This document shows positions 35,742 through 43,684 of a stretch of 64,000 nucleotides of DNA, piece after piece. The first letter of the stretch is position 1; every line of letters begins with the position of its first letter. The notes beneath the pieces were generated by a model. That model was not told the DNA's origin. It searched no databases and saw only the letters and a program-made list of their open reading frames with translations. The stretch is from contig NZ_VFEV01000023.1 of NCBI RefSeq assembly GCF_007858275.1, positions 1 to 64,000 of the forward strand, written 5' to 3'. Made by a program: the position numbers and the translations under genes. This DNA is from Pseudomonas proteolytica (GTDB lineage: Bacteria > Pseudomonadota > Gammaproteobacteria > Pseudomonadales > Pseudomonadaceae).

Positions 35742-36491
35742 TTACATGTCGTCGTCTTTATCGAACCGTCGCGCCTCGCGCTGCAGTTGGTAGACAAAAC
35801 GCTCGACCTGGCGCTGCACCAGGCCGCTCATGTTGTGGAAGCGCACGCCGGCAAAGGTGGTGTTGATCCTTTCTTCAAAGTGCAGGTAACGCAACTCCAC
35901 CGCGGTGGTCATGCTGCCAAAGGGCAGGGCGGCGATGAAACGGTCGTAGACCTGGCCCAGTTGCAGGCGCTCGGAGATGTCGCCTTCAAAGCGCAGTTTG
36001 CAGCCGGTGGCGGAGATATCCAGCAACTTGCCGCTGATGGGCGCCTTGAGTTTCTCGCCGCCCAATTCGATATTCACCAGTTGTGCCAGCTTCAATGCCG
36101 CACGAAAGGCATTGCGCCGCTGATGGTAGACCACTTCTTCCGGCAGGCTGCCCTTGTAGATGCGGTGGCCGTCCTTTGCGCCAATGGTCAGGGTGCCATT
36201 GCTGTCCCAGGCCACGCGTACACCTTCATGAAAGCCTTCGATACGAAACGCTTCGCCATTCTCCAGGTAGCGTTCACCTTCGGGCGGGATCATTTCGTCC
36301 AGGCTCAGGGTCTTGCTGTCCTTGTCGACATCCACCAGGTAGCTCTGGAAGCGCTGGTTGCGTTCGTGGAAGGTAATGATCAGCGGGTCGTGGCTCTCTT
36401 GCAGCAGCCGCAGGGTGCTGGCAATTTCCAGAGGGGTGGTGAGGACCTTGGGTGGCTGCGGAGCATCTTCCGCGCTAAGGGTGTTGAACAC
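35742..36491 (-). CDS. flgZ: Flagellar brake protein, c-di-GMP-binding PilZ (YcgR-like)
   Basis: 249 residues. The N-terminal YcgR domain (residues 15-110, 'LLQESHDPLIITFHERNQRF') is followed by a PilZ domain with both c-di-GMP motifs: RNAFR (RxxxR) and DISATG ([DN]xSxxG). It slows flagellar rotation when c-di-GMP is high. The start GTG at 36491 (VFNTLSAED) is chosen because homologues begin near here and GGAA lies just upstream. A longer ATG start would add 16 residues. It follows flgN in the flgAMNZ set. Confidence 0.9.
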   Translation of the reverse strand: MFNTLSAEDAPQPPKVLTTPLEIASTLRLLQESHDPLIITFHERNQRFQSYLVDVDKDSKTLSLDEMIPPEGERYLENGEAFRIEGFHEGVRVAWDSNGTLTIGAKDGHRIYKGSLPEEVVYHQRRNAFRAALKLAQLVNIELGGEKLKAPISGKLLDISATGCKLRFEGDISERLQLGQVYDRFIAALPFGSMTTAVELRYLHFEERINTTFAGVRFHNMSGLVQRQVERFVYQLQREARRFDKDDDM

Positions 36492-36586
36492 GGTTCTTCC
36501 ATCTCCAGACAAAATACGACTACACGCAAGAACCGGCATTTTGCCAGCATGTGGCGTGCCTTGATAGGGCGCGCGATAAACCGGCG

Positions 36587-37054
36587 TCAGGCTTGGCTGA
36601 GGGTGCTGGGCTTGACCAGCCGTGAGGTGGAGCCTTGGGCGTTATACAGTGCTGGAGGTTCGCCACCATGCAGGATGCGCAACTGGTTGGCGGTGGTAGC
36701 TTGCTGCAGTTGGATCGACTGGCCATTGAGCACATTGGCCTCTTGGCAACTGATCAACAACTGATTGAGCGCTGCGCTCTGGGCCAGCAACTGGTCGCCG
36801 ACCGACGAATGGCTGGCCAACTGTTCCAGGCCGCTGTGGTCAGCGGGCAGGCCCAGGCTGAGCAGGATCTGGCTGCGCTTCTGGCCGTGCTGTTCGAGCA
36901 GGATGATCAGCGATTGCTTGCGTGCCAGGATATCTTCCAGCAGGCGCATATCGCGGCCATAGAGGGCCACGAATTCTTCTTGAAGCAGCTCCAGCAGGTG
37001 TTGCGCCGGAGCCAGGTCTTCGTTGATCAGTTGCAGCAGATTTTCGTCGTGCAT
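36587..37054 (-). CDS. flgN: Flagellar export chaperone FlgN
   Basis: 155-residue helical protein that chaperones FlgK and FlgL to the flagellar export gate. The sequence is leucine/glutamine-rich with heptad-like spacing (LLELLQEEFVALYGRDMRLL) and ends in a flexible tail, as in Pseudomonas FlgN. Assigned mainly by position between flgM and flgZ plus the helical FlgN pattern. Confidence 0.88.
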   Translation of the reverse strand: MHDENLLQLINEDLAPAQHLLELLQEEFVALYGRDMRLLEDILARKQSLIILLEQHGQKRSQILLSLGLPADHSGLEQLASHSSVGDQLLAQSAALNQLLISCQEANVLNGQSIQLQQATTANQLRILHGGEPPALYNAQGSTSRLVKPSTLSQA

Positions 37055-37102
37055 GGCTGGCCTTGGGGTTTAAGCGTCCAAAAGCCTGGCGCAGGCCTTG
37101 GC

Positions 37103-37420
37103 CTAGCGCTCGGCTTTGATGATTTTGCCGGCTAAACGGTCGTTGTCGATCTGATAGCTGCCATCGGCAATCGCCTGTTTCAATTCGGCCACGCGGGCTT
37201 TATTGACAACTGGCTGATCGCGCAGCGAGTCCGTGATCTTCTGCAACTGTTGAGCCTCGTTGCTCAAATGCACCGATTCGCCACTTTGGGTCGAAGCGGT
37301 TTGTTCTGCCTTGGCAGGCAGTGCCGGGGCCTTGGCTTCAACGCTGTCCTTGGCCGCGTTGGTACGCGTGCCGCCGGGCGTTGCCTGGGCGCCGTTCAAT
37401 CGGCTGAAATCAATGACCAT
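37103..37420 (-). CDS. flgM: Anti-sigma-28 factor FlgM
   Basis: 105 residues. MVIDFSRLNGAQATPGGTRT is the usual Pseudomonas FlgM start. The C-terminal half (VHLSNEAQQLQKITDSLRDQ then 'KARVAELKQAIADGSYQIDNDRLAGKII') is the FliA-binding region. FlgM holds FliA inactive until it is exported through the finished hook. ATG at 37420 follows AGAGG. It has its own consensus sigma-28 promoter (37457-37483), giving FliA-dependent feedback. Confidence 0.93.
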   Translation of the reverse strand: MVIDFSRLNGAQATPGGTRTNAAKDSVEAKAPALPAKAEQTASTQSGESVHLSNEAQQLQKITDSLRDQPVVNKARVAELKQAIADGSYQIDNDRLAGKIIKAER

Positions 37421-37456
37421 GTTAAAAAACCTCTGGGTATTTGGACGCTTGCCATG

Positions 37457-37483
37457 TTTTCGGCCATACCCGGACAAACTTTA
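37457..37483 (-). promoter_or_regulatory. Sigma-28 (FliA) promoter of flgM
   Basis: On the minus strand TAAAGTTT-N11-GCCGAAAA, against the consensus TAAAGTTT-N11-GCCGATAA: one mismatch and exact spacing. The -10 box ends 36 bp before the flgM ATG. Confidence 0.85.
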
Positions 37484-37561
37484 GGCTCGATCGACAATAA
37501 ACCTGTGCATAGCGAGATCATGCGCACAGTGTAGGAAAAGCCAGCGTCCCACGCCAGTGAT

Positions 37562-38326
37562 CTATAAAGCCACCTCCACCTGGCCAGGGGCTGTCACCCG
37601 GGCCTTGATCACGCGCTTGGAGTTGAGGTTCTTCACGCGAATCTGTTCGCTCATCCCGCCGTTGGCCAGGGCTTCCCCCGGCATTTTCACGTTCAGGCCG
37701 CCGCTGCTGGCGGATATCACCACATGGTCACCCTTGCGCACCACTTCGGCCTGTTCCAGGTGAACCAGGGTAATGACCTGGTCGGTGACCATTGGTCGGG
37801 TCAGTCTCTGCCCAACGGCCTGATCGACGGAGGTGAGGTAACCCTGGCTGATCTGGCTGATATCCCGCTCACGCAGGGCTACGTCTTCAAAACCGATGAT
37901 GCCGGTACGCTTGAGCGGGCGTGTGACGGTCACGACGTCGCGAAACAGGCGGACCTGGGCCGGCACAAACACCGTCCAGGGCGAGCTGCCGTCGCAGCGC
38001 ACGCGCACGGTCACGCGGCCGATGGGCTGGGCGGGGCTTTCCAGGGAGCCTGTCAATTCCTTGTCGCACATGGGCATGCGCAAACGCGGGTCCAACTGGT
38101 TGACCTGGATTTCATAACGGCCCGGTGTCTGGGTGGTCGCCAGATAATCTTCTACAGTGAACTCAAGAAAGCCTTGAGTGACGCCGATAAGCAGATCAGG
38201 CAAGGTGACGTTGTCGGCACGGGCCTGATGGCCTGCGCCCAAGGCAAGCAACGCCATCCAGGCACAGAGCAATCTGCGGTACTGTGGCGAGCGAAGGCGT
38301 CGGGAAACTGTCGTTTTGATGTCCAT
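37562..38326 (-). CDS. flgA: Flagellar P-ring assembly chaperone FlgA
   Basis: 254 residues with an N-terminal signal: basic 'RRLRSPQYRRLL' then CAWMALLALGAGHQARA, with cleavage before DNVTLP. The SAF domain lies in the C-terminal half ('LRERDISQISQGYLTSVDQAVGQRLTRPM'). Periplasmic; helps FlgI form the P-ring. ATG at 38326 is used; a TTG two codons earlier is possible. flgA and flgM run in the same direction with 141 bp between them. Divergent from cheV. Confidence 0.9.
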   Translation of the reverse strand: MDIKTTVSRRLRSPQYRRLLCAWMALLALGAGHQARADNVTLPDLLIGVTQGFLEFTVEDYLATTQTPGRYEIQVNQLDPRLRMPMCDKELTGSLESPAQPIGRVTVRVRCDGSSPWTVFVPAQVRLFRDVVTVTRPLKRTGIIGFEDVALRERDISQISQGYLTSVDQAVGQRLTRPMVTDQVITLVHLEQAEVVRKGDHVVISASSGGLNVKMPGEALANGGMSEQIRVKNLNSKRVIKARVTAPGQVEVAL

Positions 38327-38407
38327 GGCCAATAAAAAGCAAAGCGCGTGCCGTTTCGTGTTGGGTGCGCGTCGTACCCGTAAGTTTTGTAGCGTAGGAG
38401 TCTGGGC

Positions 38408-39340
38408 ATGGCGGGTGTAATGGATTCAGTGAACCAGCGCACACAGCTGGTAGGGCAGAATCGCCTGGAGTTGTTGCTGTTTCGACTCGATGGCAAGCAG
38501 CTATATGGCATCAACGTCTTCAAGGTGCGGGAGGTGCTGCAATGCCCCAAACTCACCATAATGCCCAAGTCCAACCCGGTGGTGTGTGGCGTGGCCAACA
38601 TCCGTGGCTCGACGATTCCGATTCTTGACCTGGCGATGGCCACCGGTTCTGCCGGTTTGCAAGACCGCGAGAGTCCGTTTGTGATCATCACCGAGTACAA
38701 CACCAAGACCCAGGGTTTCCTGGTGCGCTCGGTGGAACGTATCGTCAACATGAACTGGGAAGAGATCCATCCACCACCCAAGGGCACCGGGCGTGATCAC
38801 TACCTCACGGCAGTGACGCGGGTCGATAACCAGTTGGTGGAAATCATCGACGTGGAGAAGATCCTCGCAGAGGTGGCGCCCACTTCGGAGCATATTTCGG
38901 TGGGTGTGGTGGATGAGCAGACCCAGCAGAAGGCCGTGTCCCTGCGGGTGTTGACGGTGGATGACTCCTCTGTGGCACGCAAGCAGGTGTCCCGTTGCCT
39001 GCAGACCGTTGGTGTCGAAGTAGTGGCACTCAATGACGGCCGCCAGGCCCTGGACTATCTGCGCAAGCTGGTGGACGAAGGCAAGAAGCCGGAAGAAGAA
39101 TTCCTGATGATGATTTCCGACATCGAGATGCCGGAAATGGACGGCTACACCCTCACGGCCGAGATACGTAACGACCCACGCATGCAAAAATTGCATATCA
39201 TCCTGCATACTTCATTGTCCGGTGTATTCAACCAGGCAATGGTCAAGAAGGTCGGTGCCGATGACTTCCTGGCCAAATTCCGTCCAGATGACCTGGCTTC
39301 CCGGGTCGTCGAACGGATCAAATCTGCAGATCACGGCTAG
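38408..39340 (+). CDS. cheV: Chemotaxis coupling protein CheV
   Basis: 310 residues: a CheW-like domain (about 15-165, 'LLLFRLDGKQLYGINVFKVREVL') and a receiver domain (about 180-305) with the acidic pocket 'LTVDDSS', phospho-acceptor in MMISDIEMPEMDG and the 'LHTS' and 'DDFLAKF' motifs. It couples receptors to CheA and its phosphorylation tunes adaptation. TAGGAG precedes the ATG. cheR follows after 43 bp; together with flgA on the other strand this is the usual Pseudomonas order. Confidence 0.95.
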   Translation: MAGVMDSVNQRTQLVGQNRLELLLFRLDGKQLYGINVFKVREVLQCPKLTIMPKSNPVVCGVANIRGSTIPILDLAMATGSAGLQDRESPFVIITEYNTKTQGFLVRSVERIVNMNWEEIHPPPKGTGRDHYLTAVTRVDNQLVEIIDVEKILAEVAPTSEHISVGVVDEQTQQKAVSLRVLTVDDSSVARKQVSRCLQTVGVEVVALNDGRQALDYLRKLVDEGKKPEEEFLMMISDIEMPEMDGYTLTAEIRNDPRMQKLHIILHTSLSGVFNQAMVKKVGADDFLAKFRPDDLASRVVERIKSADHG

Positions 39341-39383
39341 GGGCTTTCTCCCTGGCGGTCACACGAGTTAAGAGGCGGTTTCA

Positions 39384-40211
39384 TTGTCTACGGGTAATTT
39401 GGATTTCGAACAGTTCCGGGTATTCCTGGAAAAAGCCTGTGGCATATTGCTCGGTGAAAACAAGCAATACCTGGTATCAAGCCGTCTCAACAAATTGATG
39501 GAACAGCAGGGCATCAAGTCCCTGGGCGAGTTGGTGCAGCGCATCCAGGGTCAACCGCGCAGCGGGTTGAAGGAGATGGTGGTCGATGCCATGACCACCA
39601 ACGAAACCCTGTGGTTTCGTGATACCTACCCCTTCGAGGTGCTCAAGAACAAGGTATTGCCCGAGGCCATCAAGGCCAGCCCCGGCCAGCGCTTGCGCAT
39701 CTGGTCGGCGGCGTGTTCGTCGGGGCAGGAACCCTATTCGCTGTCGATGTCCATCGATGAGTTCGAGCGGACCAACATGGGCCAGTTGAAAGCGGGTGTG
39801 CAAATTGTTGCCACTGATTTGTCCGGCACCATGCTGACCAACTGCAAGACCGGCGAATACGACAGCCTCGCCCTGGGTCGCGGCCTGTCCCAGGAGCGCC
39901 TGCAGCGTTACTTCGACCCCAAGGGCGCCGGGCGCTGGGCGGTCAAGGCGCCGATCAAGAGCCGTGTGGAGTTCCGCTCGTTCAACCTGCTGGACAGCTA
40001 CGCCAGCCTCGGCAAATTCGACATCGTGTTTTGCCGCAACGTATTGATCTACTTCTCGGCTGAAGTGAAGAAGGACATCCTGCTGCGCATCCACGGCACC
40101 CTCAAGCGCGGTGGCTATCTGTTCCTCGGCGCGTCCGAAGCGTTGAACGGCTTGCCGGATCACTACCAGATGGTGCAGTGCAGCCCCGGTATTATCTACC
40201 AGGCTAAATAA
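39384..40211 (+). CDS. cheR: Chemoreceptor methyltransferase CheR
   Basis: Methylates glutamates of chemoreceptors using S-adenosylmethionine. 275 residues. The N-terminal helical domain (about 8-75) is followed by the SAM-binding domain with 'MTTNETLWFRD', 'IWSAACSSGQEPYSLSM' (motif I), 'QIVATDLSGTML' and 'FDIVFCRNVLIYFS'. The start is TTG at 39384 (STGNLDFEQFRVFL), with GAGG about 11 nt upstream; no ATG fits as well. Co-directional with cheV. Confidence 0.94.
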   Translation: MSTGNLDFEQFRVFLEKACGILLGENKQYLVSSRLNKLMEQQGIKSLGELVQRIQGQPRSGLKEMVVDAMTTNETLWFRDTYPFEVLKNKVLPEAIKASPGQRLRIWSAACSSGQEPYSLSMSIDEFERTNMGQLKAGVQIVATDLSGTMLTNCKTGEYDSLALGRGLSQERLQRYFDPKGAGRWAVKAPIKSRVEFRSFNLLDSYASLGKFDIVFCRNVLIYFSAEVKKDILLRIHGTLKRGGYLFLGASEALNGLPDHYQMVQCSPGIIYQAK

Positions 40212-40241
40212 CACCCCACCCAACATTTGGGGTGGGGCTTG

Positions 40242-40354
40242 TGTGGGAGCGGGCTTGCTCGCGAAGGCGGTAGTGAAGTTGGTTGATAGCTGACTGACAC
40301 ACTGAAGTGCGCCCTTCGCGAGCAAGTCGAACCGTCGCACCGCCGCTCCCACAT
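40242..40354. repeat. REPIN between cheR and flgB, right arm interrupted
   Basis: GTGTGGGAGCGGGCTTGCTC is on the left; on the right the partner reads CGCGAGCAAG, then 15-16 extra bases (TCGAACCGTCGCACC), then GCCGCTCCCACA. An imperfect GC-rich hairpin (40212-40240) between the cheR stop and this element may terminate cheR. Confidence 0.8.
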
Positions 40355-40372
40355 TTTTTTGTGTCAGACCTT

Positions 40373-40447
40373 GGAAAGCGGCAACTCCCCATTGCCGCTT
40401 TCCTGACGTTTCGCGGAAAGCGCTTGCCGCTTTTCCGCCATTGCCGG
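40373..40447. promoter_or_regulatory. Cluster of inverted repeats upstream of the flgB promoter
   Basis: GGAAAGCGGCAA (40373-40384) and TTGCCGCTTTCC (40392-40403) form a perfect 12-bp stem. GCGGAAAGCG and CGCTTTTCCGC repeat the same core just after, and TTGCCGGCGGCAA follows. They lie 50-120 bp upstream of the sigma-54 promoter, the distance expected for FleQ sites, or may end the preceding transcript. Confidence 0.45.
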
Positions 40448-40492
40448 CGGCAACCTCTACCTAACCCCTTGATTTATTGGGCTTGATAAACC

Positions 40493-40508
40493 TGGCATGG
40501 CGCTTGCT
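40493..40508 (+). promoter_or_regulatory. Sigma-54 promoter of flgBCDE
   Basis: TGGCAT-N5-TTGCT, with GG and GC exactly 10 nt apart. It begins 61 bp before the flgB ATG. Class II flagellar genes of Pseudomonas need RpoN and FleQ. Confidence 0.85.
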
Positions 40509-40553
40509 ATATCCCTGTTACGAAAAGCAGGTCAGCCCCTAAAGGTTTCCGCC

Positions 40554-40961
40554 ATGAGCATCAGCTTCGATAAAGCGCTCGGTATCCACGAACAGGCCCT
40601 GGGCTTCCGCGCCCAGCGTGCCGAAGTCCTGGCTAACAACATCGCCAACGCCGACACCCCGAACTACAAGGCTCGGGACCTGGACTTTGCCGCCGTGCTC
40701 GCCGCACAGAGCGACAAGACCAAGAACGGCTCCTTCGCCTTGAACATGACCAATAACCGTCATATCGAAGCGCAGGGCCTGAGCAGTGGCGATGAGTCGC
40801 TGATGTATCGCACGCCGATGCAGCCGTCGATCGACCAGAACACCGTCGATGCGCAGTTGGAGCAATCGAACTACGCCGAGAACTCGGTGAACTTCCAGGC
40901 CAGCTTCACCCTGCTCAACAGCAAATTCAAAGGGCTGATGTCAGCCCTGCGCGGAGAGTAA
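40554..40961 (+). CDS. flgB: Flagellar proximal rod protein FlgB
   Basis: 135 residues. MSISFDKALGIHEQALGFRA and RAEVLANNIANADTPNYKAR are the FlgB/rod-hook family signature. Forms the cell-proximal rod. ATG at 40554 is selected; a longer frame overlaps the promoter. First gene of the flgBCDE unit, followed 3 bp later by flgC. Confidence 0.95.
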   Translation: MSISFDKALGIHEQALGFRAQRAEVLANNIANADTPNYKARDLDFAAVLAAQSDKTKNGSFALNMTNNRHIEAQGLSSGDESLMYRTPMQPSIDQNTVDAQLEQSNYAENSVNFQASFTLLNSKFKGLMSALRGE

Positions 40962-40964
40962 GCC

Positions 40965-41408
40965 ATGTCTCTATCCAGTGTTTTCAATATTGCCGGTAGT
41001 GGCATGAGCGCCCAGACCACGCGTCTGAACACGGTCGCCAGTAACATTGCCAACGCCGAGACGGTCTCGTCGAGCATCGACCAGACCTACCGCGCCCGGC
41101 ATCCGGTGTTCGCCACCATGTTCCAGGCCGGTCAGAACGGCGGCAGCGATTCTTTGTTCCAGAGCCAGGATGCTGCCGGCCAGGGCGTACAGGTGTTGGG
41201 TGTGGTCGAAGACCAGAGCAACCTCGATGCGCGCTACGAACCCAATCATCCTGCCGCGAACGAAAAGGGCTACGTGTACTACCCCAACGTCAACGTGGTC
41301 GAGGAAATGGCAGACATGATTTCCGCCAGTCGTTCGTTCCAGACCAACGCGGAAATGATGAACACCGCCAAAGCCATGATGCAGAAGGTCCTGACCCTCG
41401 GTCAGTGA
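40965..41408 (+). CDS. flgC: Flagellar proximal rod protein FlgC
   Basis: 147 residues. MSLSSVFNIAGSGMSAQTTR with 'TVASNIANAETVSSS' and the C-terminal 'YPNVNVVEEMADMISASRSFQTNAEMMNTAKAMM' flagellar rod signature. Starts 3 bp after flgB with GGAG at its ribosome site, and is 16 bp from flgD. Confidence 0.96.
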   Translation: MSLSSVFNIAGSGMSAQTTRLNTVASNIANAETVSSSIDQTYRARHPVFATMFQAGQNGGSDSLFQSQDAAGQGVQVLGVVEDQSNLDARYEPNHPAANEKGYVYYPNVNVVEEMADMISASRSFQTNAEMMNTAKAMMQKVLTLGQ

Positions 41409-41424
41409 TAAGGGGCGCTAAAGA

Positions 41425-42156
41425 ATGTCCGTCACTAACGATGTGTCGAGTCAATCGACGATCCAGAGTCTGTTCGACTCCAAGGTCAAGGATGCCAAGT
41501 CCAGCCAGGGCAACCTGGCCGATACCGCCAAGGCGGCCTCGGGCAACCAGTCCCTGGGCAAGGATGCATTCCTGCAACTGCTGGTCACCCAGCTGAAGAA
41601 CCAGAACCCGCTGTCGCCCCAGGACAACGGCGCGTTCGTGGCGCAACTGGCGCAGTTCAGCAGCCTGGAAGGCATCAACACCTTGAACGATTCGGTGAAC
41701 ACCATCACCGGTAACTACAAGTCGTCGCAGGCGCTGCAAGCCTCGTCGCTGGTGGGGCGTTCGGTAATTATTGAAACCAACAAGGCCATGGTCGACACCA
41801 GCAAGAGCTTTACCGGCTCGGTTGCCGTGGGTGCGTCGGTGGGCAACGTCACCGTCAAGGTCACCGACAAGGACGGCAACCTGGTCAAGACCATCGATCT
41901 GGGCGCCCAGAGCGCCGGCAAGTCGGACTTTATCTGGGACGGCAAGAACGAAGCGGGCGAGCAGCTTGATTCTGGCACCTACACCTTCGCGGCCAGCACC
42001 AAGAATGACGCCGGTGATCCGGTGGCTTTGAAAACCTCGCTGCCGGCCACGGTCACCAGCGTGACCTTGAGCCAGACCGGCGGCGAAATGCTGCTCAATC
42101 TTTCTGGCGGCATGGGCAGCATCAAGCTGTCGCAAATTCAGACTATCGGTACATAG
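41425..42156 (+). CDS. flgD: Flagellar hook cap FlgD
   Basis: 243 residues. The N-terminal 'LGKDAFLQLLVTQLKNQNPLSPQDN' is the FlgD signature (residues about 46-75); a tudor/FnIII-like C-terminal half follows ('FIWDGKNEAGEQLDSGTYTF'). It caps the growing hook so that FlgE subunits assemble, then leaves. The ribosome site AAGGGGCGC precedes the ATG. Confidence 0.95.
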   Translation: MSVTNDVSSQSTIQSLFDSKVKDAKSSQGNLADTAKAASGNQSLGKDAFLQLLVTQLKNQNPLSPQDNGAFVAQLAQFSSLEGINTLNDSVNTITGNYKSSQALQASSLVGRSVIIETNKAMVDTSKSFTGSVAVGASVGNVTVKVTDKDGNLVKTIDLGAQSAGKSDFIWDGKNEAGEQLDSGTYTFAASTKNDAGDPVALKTSLPATVTSVTLSQTGGEMLLNLSGGMGSIKLSQIQTIGT

Positions 42157-42187
42157 AGCCGGCTAAATACGGCAAGAGGAGAGAAAC

Positions 42188-43507
42188 ATGTCTTTTAATA
42201 TCGGCCTTAGCGGCCTCTATGCGGCCAACAAACAACTGGACGTGACCGGCAACAACATCGCCAACGTCGCGACCACCGGCTTCAAGTCGTCCCGCGCAGA
42301 GTTCGGCGACATTTATGCCGCGTCCCGCCTGGGCACAGGCAATAAAACCATCGGTACCGGCGTGAACCTGGCGGCGGTTTCCCAGCAATTCACCCAGGGT
42401 GAAGTCAACGGCAGCGGTGGCGTGTTGGACATGGGCATCCAGGGCGGCGGCTTCTTCGTACAGAAGGGCAGCGACGGTTCGCTGGAGTACACCCGTAATG
42501 GCTCGTTCCAGGCCAACAAAGACGGTTACATCACCAACAACACCGGCACCTCGCGCTTGCAGGGTTATGCAGCCGATGAAGATGGCAAAATCTCCAAGAG
42601 CGGCCTGACCGACCTGCGGATCAACCTGTCCAACTTGCCGCCCAAAGCGTCGACCAAGGTTGACTCCAGCAGCAACCTGAACTCCTCCAAGCCGGTGATC
42701 GACCAGACGACCAGCCCGTTTGACCCGACGGTAGCGAGCTCGTTTACCGAGCAGTACGGCACCACGCTGTATGACACTCAAGGCAATGCCCATGAGATGG
42801 TGCAGTACATGGTGAAAACCGGCTCCAATACCTGGAAGTCCTACACCCTGATCGATGGGCGTAACCCTGACGGTACGCCGGTCAAGGGAACGGGCGCGGT
42901 TGCCCCGGTGGCCTCCACGGTGACATTCGATACATCAGGCACCCTGAAGGGGATCGTCACCCCGCCGAGCACTGTATCCAACACCACCCTGACCATCAGC
43001 AACTGGAAGCCGGGCGTCATGGACAACGGCGTGTGGAACCCTGACAACGGGGCGGCGGCCAACCCGGGCGGTATCGCGATCAACATGTCCGATATCACTC
43101 AGTACAACTCGGCCAGCTACCGCAACCCGCCGATCACAGATGGCTACGCCACCGGCGAAATCACCGGGCTGAAAATCGACGGCAGCGGTGTACTGTTCGC
43201 CACCTTCAGCAACCAGCAGAGCAAGGCCATTGGCCAGATCTCCCTGGCCAGCTTCAACAACGAGCAAGGCTTGCAGCCGGCAGGTGGCACCACCTGGAAA
43301 GAAACCTTCGCTTCGGGCCAGCCTGGCTACGATGCACCAGAAGCCGGGACCCTGGGTTCGATCGTGGCCAACTCCCTGGAGAACTCCAACGTCAACCTGA
43401 CCAACGAGCTGGTGGACCTGATCAAGGCCCAGAGCAACTACCAGGCGAACGCCAAGACCATCTCCACCCAGAGCACCATCATGCAGACCATCATTCAGAT
43501 GACCTGA
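42188..43507 (+). CDS. flgE: Flagellar hook protein FlgE
   Basis: 439 residues. The N-terminal D0 region MSFNIGLSGLYAANKQLDVT with GNNIANVATTGFKSSRAEF, and the C-terminal 'NVNLTNELVDLIKAQSNYQANAKTISTQSTIMQTI', are the conserved ends; the middle is variable and surface-exposed. AGAGGAGAG precedes the ATG. A strong terminator follows and no flgF is present next, so the rod/hook operon ends here, unlike in P. aeruginosa where flgF-L continue. Confidence 0.95.
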   Translation: MSFNIGLSGLYAANKQLDVTGNNIANVATTGFKSSRAEFGDIYAASRLGTGNKTIGTGVNLAAVSQQFTQGEVNGSGGVLDMGIQGGGFFVQKGSDGSLEYTRNGSFQANKDGYITNNTGTSRLQGYAADEDGKISKSGLTDLRINLSNLPPKASTKVDSSSNLNSSKPVIDQTTSPFDPTVASSFTEQYGTTLYDTQGNAHEMVQYMVKTGSNTWKSYTLIDGRNPDGTPVKGTGAVAPVASTVTFDTSGTLKGIVTPPSTVSNTTLTISNWKPGVMDNGVWNPDNGAAANPGGIAINMSDITQYNSASYRNPPITDGYATGEITGLKIDGSGVLFATFSNQQSKAIGQISLASFNNEQGLQPAGGTTWKETFASGQPGYDAPEAGTLGSIVANSLENSNVNLTNELVDLIKAQSNYQANAKTISTQSTIMQTIIQMT

Positions 43508-43526
43508 TGGGTTAGCGCTGCACAAG

Positions 43527-43552
43527 AAGCCCCTCGTGAGAGGGGCTTTTTT
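43527..43552 (+). terminator. Terminator of flgBCDE
   Basis: AAGCCCCT-CGTG-AGGGGCTT followed by TTTT, 19 bp after the flgE stop. Confidence 0.92.
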
Positions 43553-43610
43553 GTGGGCGTAGGAAAAGCACCGGTGCCGCATTGGGTTACGCACTGAAAT
43601 GCTTGGGAAA

Positions 43611-43639
43611 GGAACGCTTCAATCGGCCCGCACCACTGA
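43611..43639 (+). promoter_or_regulatory. Candidate Hrp box (HrpL-type ECF sigma promoter)
   Basis: GGAACG (43611-43616), a 16-bp spacer and CCACTGA (43633-43639), against the consensus GGAACC-N15/16-CCACNNA: one mismatch. It lies 45 bp before the ATG of the gene at 43685. Hrp boxes drive type III secretion effectors and apparatus genes in plant-associated Pseudomonas. Confidence 0.65.
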
Positions 43640-43684
43640 TCGGGGCAAGAGCCCAGGGGGCTCATCGATCAATGGGGGCTGAAA

